Below, piece after piece: positions 60,465 to 64,000 of a stretch of DNA of 64,000 nt (position 1 is its first letter; every line of letters begins with the position of its first letter). Both the position numbers and the translations under genes were made by a program. The notes beneath the pieces were generated by a model. That model had not been told where the DNA came from. It made no database searches and saw only the letters and a list, made by a program, of their open reading frames with translations. The stretch comes from Pantoea cypripedii (GTDB taxonomy: Bacteria > Pseudomonadota > Gammaproteobacteria > Enterobacterales > Enterobacteriaceae): contig NZ_CP024768.1 in assembly GCF_011395035.1 (NCBI RefSeq), positions 4,029,595 to 4,093,594 of the forward strand, given 5' to 3'.

Positions 60465-61292
60465 ATGCTGGTGGAAATTGACAACCTGCGCATTGCCTTT
60501 CGCAATCGCACAGAAACCTTTGAAGCAGTACGCGGCGTCAGCTTTAGCGTGGGACGCGAGAAGTTTGCCATCGTCGGCGAAAGTGGCTCCGGCAAATCCC
60601 TGACGGCGCGCAGCCTGATGCAGCTGCTGCCGGGCAATGCCGAGGTGACAGCGGATGTGCTGCGCTTTGACGGTATCGACCTGCGCGGTGCCAGCGAGAA
60701 AGTGCTGCGGCAGATTCGCGGCAAGCGCGTCGGTTTTATCTTGCAGGACCCGAAGTATTCGCTCAATCCGGTGATGCCCATCGGCCAGCAGATTGCCGAA
60801 GCCTGGCGCGAGCATAAGGGCGGCAGCAAAAAAGCAGCGATGCAGGCGGCGATTGACCTGCTGGAGCAGGTGAAAATCCGCGATCCCGCCGTGGTGGCGA
60901 AGCGCTATCCACACGAGGTATCCGGTGGCATGGGCCAGCGCGTGATGATTGCCATGATGCTGGCACCAGACCCGGAACTGCTAATCGCCGATGAACCCAC
61001 CAGCGCGCTGGATGCCACGGTACAGGCGGAGATCCTGCGGCTGATTGACGATCTGGTTTCCGCGCGCGGCATGGGGTTGATCCTGATCAGCCACGATCTG
61101 CCGCTGGTATCGCATTTCTGCGATCGCGTGGCGGTGATGTATGCCGGGCGTATCGTCGAGCTGCTGGAAGCCGGGCAGCTGCAACAGGCGCAGCATCCCT
61201 ATACCCGCGGCCTGCTGGCCTGTCTGCCATCGCTGCGCCACCCGCGTGAGCGTCTGCCGGTGTTGCAACGTGACGCGGCGTGGCGGGATTAA
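60465..61292 (+). CDS. Peptide ABC transporter ATPase (DppD-like)
   Basis: 275 residues. Walker A GESGSGKSL (38-46), signature VSGGMGQRVMIAMMLA, Walker B LLIADEPTSALDATVQ, switch His in ILISHDLPLV. Ends at LPVLQRDAAWRD, shorter than the roughly 325-residue DppD, so most of the oligopeptide-ABC C-terminal extension is missing. A repeat pair separates it from the second ATPase. Confidence 0.92.
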   Translation: MLVEIDNLRIAFRNRTETFEAVRGVSFSVGREKFAIVGESGSGKSLTARSLMQLLPGNAEVTADVLRFDGIDLRGASEKVLRQIRGKRVGFILQDPKYSLNPVMPIGQQIAEAWREHKGGSKKAAMQAAIDLLEQVKIRDPAVVAKRYPHEVSGGMGQRVMIAMMLAPDPELLIADEPTSALDATVQAEILRLIDDLVSARGMGLILISHDLPLVSHFCDRVAVMYAGRIVELLEAGQLQQAQHPYTRGLLACLPSLRHPRERLPVLQRDAAWRD

Positions 61293-61311
61293 TTGTGCAT
61301 AACCGGGTATT

Positions 61312-61403
61312 GCGCGATAAATCGCGCCGCTACGGTATGTGCGTAATGTAAATACGATATTACTGACCACCGCACCACGTTGTAGCGGCGCGATTTATCG
61401 CGC
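61312..61403. repeat. REP-like palindromic repeat pair inside the peptide ABC operon (site 6)
   Basis: GCGCGATAAATCGCGCC (61312-61328) and inverted GGCGCGATTTATCGCGC (61387-61403), with GCTAC/GTAGC ends, 48 bp apart, in the 144-bp gap between the two ATPase genes of one operon. All genes before and after run in the same direction. Confidence 0.88.
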
Positions 61404-61436
61404 ATCCGGAGCGGTGGTTCAAAAGCAGGCAACAAC

Positions 61437-62177
61437 ATGATTCAAATCGATAATCTGCGCATCGCCTTTGGTGCGCACACGGTGGTGAAAGACGTCAGCT
61501 TTGCGGTCGGCAATGGCGAGAGCTTTGGCCTGGTTGGTGAAAGCGGCTCCGGTAAATCCACCATTCTGCGCGCCCTCGCCGGACTCAATCAGGACTGGCA
61601 GGGCAGCATGATCTTCGGCGGTCAGGCGCTGAGCGCCAAACGCAGCCGCGCTTTTTATCGTCAGGTGCAGATGGTGTTTCAGGACCCGTTCGGTTCGCTG
61701 CATCCACGCCAGACCATTGACCGCATCCTGCACGAACCGCTGCTGGTACATCGGCTCGATCGCGCCGAGCAGCGCATCAGCCAGGCGCTGAACGAAGTCG
61801 GTCTGCCTGCGGCGGTGCGTTTCCGTTATCCCCACCAGCTTTCCGGCGGGCAGCGCCAGCGCGTCGCCATTGCCCGGGCGCTGATTGCCGAGCCGGAAGT
61901 GCTGCTGCTGGATGAACCGACCTCGGCGCTGGATGTTTCGGTGCAGGCGGAAATCCTTAATTTACTTAGCGATCTTCGCAGTGAACGCAAACTGACCTAC
62001 ATTATGGTGACACACAACCTCGCGGTGGTGACGCACCTGTGTCAGCGTATTGGCGTGATGCAGCATGGCGAGATGGTGGAGCAGCTGAGCGCGGATGACC
62101 TGCGCGCCCGGCGCATCCAGCATCCGCACACCGCGCAACTTTTTGATCTCAGCATGACGCTGGAGGAACCGGCATGA
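61437..62177 (+). CDS. Peptide ABC transporter ATPase (DppF-like)
   Basis: 246 residues (MIQIDNLRIAFGAHTVVKDVSFAVGNGESFGLVGESGSGKSTILRALAGL). Walker A GESGSGKST, Q-loop QMVFQDPFGSLHPRQT, signature LSGGQRQRVAIARALI, Walker B LLLDEPTSALDVS, switch His in MVTHNLAVVTH. Shorter than typical DppF (about 330) because the C-terminal extension is absent, like its partner. Overlaps the following hydrolase gene by 4 bp (ATGA). Confidence 0.93.
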   Translation: MIQIDNLRIAFGAHTVVKDVSFAVGNGESFGLVGESGSGKSTILRALAGLNQDWQGSMIFGGQALSAKRSRAFYRQVQMVFQDPFGSLHPRQTIDRILHEPLLVHRLDRAEQRISQALNEVGLPAAVRFRYPHQLSGGQRQRVAIARALIAEPEVLLLDEPTSALDVSVQAEILNLLSDLRSERKLTYIMVTHNLAVVTHLCQRIGVMQHGEMVEQLSADDLRARRIQHPHTAQLFDLSMTLEEPA

Positions 62178-63688
62178 CAGCCCACTGGCAACAGGCCGCA
62201 GACATTGCAGAATCGATCGTTCAAAGCTGGCAGCAACCCGGTGCGCCGGGCGGTGCCATCGTACTGTTTGATGCCCACCATATTCACTCCGCGCATTGCG
62301 CCGGGCTGGCGGATCTGGCCCAGCAAACGCCGTTCAGCATTGATAGCGTGGTGCGCTTTGCATCCATCACCAAACATCTGTTCGCGGCGCTGGTCACCGG
62401 CCCTGGCCGCCGTTACCTGCAACTGGATGACCGACTCGACCAGCATCTGCCGCAGCTGACCGGGGCCAATGGTGCCGTCACCGTCGGCCAGGCGCTGGAT
62501 ATGAGCAGCGGACTGCCGGATGTGCGCGAAACCCTGTCGCTGCTGGGCTTATCGGTGTACAACGCCACCACCGCCGCCGATTTGCTCGATTTCCTGGCGC
62601 GCGAAGGCGACCTCAGTTACCCGCCGGGCAGCGAGATTTCTTACACCAACACCGGTTACCGGCTGGTGGAAGAAGCGCTGAAAGCCAAAGGGGTGCTGTT
62701 CAACGATTTGCTGCAACAATATGTTTGTGAACCGCTGGATATCAATCTGACCGCACCTGAAAGCTGGTTCGATATCGTGCCAGGCCTGGTGCCGGGTTAC
62801 TGGAACAATGGCGAGCAATGGCAGCTGTCCAGCGCCGGTCTGCATCTGTCGGCCTCCGGCAGTGTCACCGGCAGCCTGCGCCATCTGACGCGCTGGCTGC
62901 AAAGCCTGCTGGCGGGTAGCGGGCCGGGCGCAGGGGTACTGCAACGGCTGAGCGCACCACGCAATCTCAACGATGGGCGTACCAGCGGCTACGGCCTCGG
63001 CCTGACCAGCTCCACCCTCGGCAGCCAGACCCTGTTTGGTCACGGCGGTTCCCATGCTGGCTACAAAAGCTATTTCCTGCTGCACCCGGAACTGAAAATC
63101 GGTGTGGCGCTGGTGGCGAACCGCGAGGACGTCACCACCTCGGAAAGCGCCCTGCGCATTCTGGCTGCGGCGCTGGGCCGCACATTACCGGAAAAAGGCC
63201 ACGATCTGACGCCGGGTTTCTATGTGGCACCGGATGCCGCCGACTGGCTGGAGATCAAAGGCGTCACCGCCACCTGGCTGGGCGCGGGCGAAACCCTGTG
63301 GCGCGATGAACGTCATGGCGATGCGGTGTCGCTTTCCAGCACTTTCCCGATGCAGTTACGTCATGAAGGTGAAGCGATTGTCGGGGAGATCGGCCATGCG
63401 CCACGCCGCTTTGTGCCGGTCCAGCCGGACAACGCCAGTCTGGACAACCTGCAGGGGCGCTGGTTTGCCGCGCAGTGGCGTAGCGAAATGGTGATTGCGG
63501 GCGAGACGCTGACCATGGGGATTGGCCCGGCGGCGATTCGTGCCACGCTGCAATCGCTGGGCGGTGACCGGGTACTGGCCACCGCGATGGATGGCCCGTG
63601 GGAAAAACGCTTTGTGCTGGCGCGCAGTGGCGATAGCGTGCGGCTGCTGCTGAATCGCAGCCGCGTGGTGACGTTTACGCGCTATTAA
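62174..63688 (+). CDS. D-aminopeptidase-like serine hydrolase (class C beta-lactamase fold)
   Basis: 504 residues without a signal peptide, so cytoplasmic. Penicillin-recognising fold: nucleophile Ser64 and Lys67 in FASITK, catalytic Tyr in SEISYTNTGYRLVEEA, and HGG in LFGHGGSHAGYKS. The region after about residue 340 resembles the two extra beta-barrel domains of Ochrobactrum D-aminopeptidase DAP (about 520 residues), which frees N-terminal D-Ala and other D-residues. Translationally coupled to the ABC operon, it probably processes imported D-peptides (inference). Confidence 0.85.
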   Translation: MTAHWQQAADIAESIVQSWQQPGAPGGAIVLFDAHHIHSAHCAGLADLAQQTPFSIDSVVRFASITKHLFAALVTGPGRRYLQLDDRLDQHLPQLTGANGAVTVGQALDMSSGLPDVRETLSLLGLSVYNATTAADLLDFLAREGDLSYPPGSEISYTNTGYRLVEEALKAKGVLFNDLLQQYVCEPLDINLTAPESWFDIVPGLVPGYWNNGEQWQLSSAGLHLSASGSVTGSLRHLTRWLQSLLAGSGPGAGVLQRLSAPRNLNDGRTSGYGLGLTSSTLGSQTLFGHGGSHAGYKSYFLLHPELKIGVALVANREDVTTSESALRILAAALGRTLPEKGHDLTPGFYVAPDAADWLEIKGVTATWLGAGETLWRDERHGDAVSLSSTFPMQLRHEGEAIVGEIGHAPRRFVPVQPDNASLDNLQGRWFAAQWRSEMVIAGETLTMGIGPAAIRATLQSLGGDRVLATAMDGPWEKRFVLARSGDSVRLLLNRSRVVTFTRY

Positions 63689-63723
63689 CCAGGTCGGCAT
63701 GAAGGTACGACCGGGCACATGGG
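63689..63723. repeat. Dispersed repeat, second family, abutting IS481 end
   Basis: CCAGGTCGGCATGAAGGTAC then GACCGGGCACATGGG, starting right at the hydrolase stop. Nearly the same as the repeat at 50743-50778. Its right part overlaps the tandem repeat at the transposon-like end, so the boundary between the two is unclear. Confidence 0.6.
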
Positions 63724-63753
63724 TAACAGATCAGACCGGGCACATAGGTAACA
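63709..63753. mobile_element. IS481-type element end with tandem 20-bp repeats
   Basis: GACCGGGCACATGGGTAAC (63709-63727) and GACCGGGCACATAGGTAAC (63734-63752) are direct repeats 25 bp apart, differing by one base, immediately outside the transposase stop. This matches the terminal region of IS481-family elements, whose ends carry such CCGGGNACAT-GGTAAC sequences. The other end lies beyond the window. Confidence 0.7.
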
Positions 63754-63762
63754 CATTTGTGC

Positions 63763-64000
63763 TCAGTCTATCCGGATAATACGTCTTTCAGACCGGTCGT
63801 AATACGCCAGGATCAGCCTGTCGAAGAGGATGACGTCCAGACCGTCATCCACTTCAACGAACCGCACATATTCTCCTCTCAGCGCTGCACTCACGAACAG
63901 CCTTCCTCCCAGACAGATATCTCCTTTTATTCCCACAAGGCGCAACTTCGACCCTTCCGGATAGCTCACCTCTGGCACTTTGCCATCCCACTGCCGTGCT
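63763..64000 (-). CDS. IS481-family transposase, C-terminal part (cut by window edge)
   Basis: The reverse frame is open from the right edge to a TGA at 63763. It reads ARQWDGKVPEVSYPEG, then SKLRLVGIKGDICLGGRLFVSAALRGEYVRFVEVDDGLDVILFDRLILAYYD, matching the C-terminal beta-rich tail of IS481 transposases (the usual RPYPxxLPEPEYP, then KGEISxxGxxxFVSEALxGE pattern). The catalytic DDE core would lie outside the window. Whether the element is intact cannot be judged. Confidence 0.85.
   Translation of the reverse strand, partial: ARQWDGKVPEVSYPEGSKLRLVGIKGDICLGGRLFVSAALRGEYVRFVEVDDGLDVILFDRLILAYYDRSERRIIRID

Noticed and set aside
1..64000. CRISPR arrays, tRNA or rRNA genes, prophage
   Set aside because: No regularly spaced direct repeats, no cloverleaf-like sequence with TTCRANYC arms, and no phage structural genes were noticed by eye.

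Overview
The window is chromosomal DNA from an enterobacterium, most likely Erwiniaceae (Pantoea/Erwinia/Mixta type). Positions 5535-15987 keep the E. coli order yhiN-pitA-uspB-uspA-rsmJ-prlC-rlmJ-gor with near-collinear proteins. The DNA is GC-rich for an enterobacterium, and a short palindromic repeat built on GGCGCGATTTATCGCGC recurs in at least six intergenic gaps. I see no rRNA, tRNA, CRISPR array or prophage. The only mobile-element sequence is an IS481-type transposase end cut by the right edge. Genus assignment is inference.

Layout. 1-5388: a putative amine/amino-acid catabolic locus (ornithine cyclodeaminase-like protein, Rid-family protein, FAD oxidoreductase cut by the left edge) with an AraC regulator and an APC permease. 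5535-15987: the conserved core block, with rnz inserted between rlmJ and gor and no dtpB. 16286-28355: accessory metabolism (nucleoside-recognition membrane protein, Sua5/YciO-like protein, an MDR/epoxide hydrolase/SDR operon with divergent LysR, cysteine hydrolase, bestrophin, exported hydrolase, small secreted protein, cation/proton antiporter, MFS exporter). 28443-29915: LysR and YqhA. 29970-37167: kdpFABC and kdpD with no adjacent kdpE, although a KdpE-like operator precedes kdpF. 37276-39207: an HD-GYP phosphodiesterase whose start lies in a hairpin, and a HigBA toxin-antitoxin pair. 39319-41653: hydroxyacid dehydrogenase plus MFS transporter. 42032-49031: acetyltransferases, an ABC exporter, LysR, a glutathione transferase-family reductase, an esterase and a TIM-barrel isomerase. 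49139-49714: crcB with what reads as a complete fluoride riboswitch (promoter, aptamer, terminator). 49817-54372: nucleoside hydrolase and an L-galactonate locus (lgoD, lgoR, lgoT). 54373-54779: a highly structured GC-rich block with no convincing gene. 54780-63688: a peptide-scavenging cluster (LysR, M19 dipeptidase, five-gene Dpp/Opp-type ABC importer, D-aminopeptidase-like serine hydrolase) that looks specialised for peptides containing D-amino acids. 63763-64000: IS481 transposase tail.

How the parts fit. Most accessory loci are self-contained transporter/enzyme/regulator modules for small organic nutrients: amines, sugar acids, D-peptides and nucleosides. The rest handle stress or ions: K+, fluoride, phosphate, universal stress proteins and glutathione. 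The strongest non-coding findings are the crcB fluoride riboswitch, the HD-GYP start-codon hairpin, the kdp operator without kdpE, the dispersed palindromic repeats inside two operons, and the structured block at 54475-54779.
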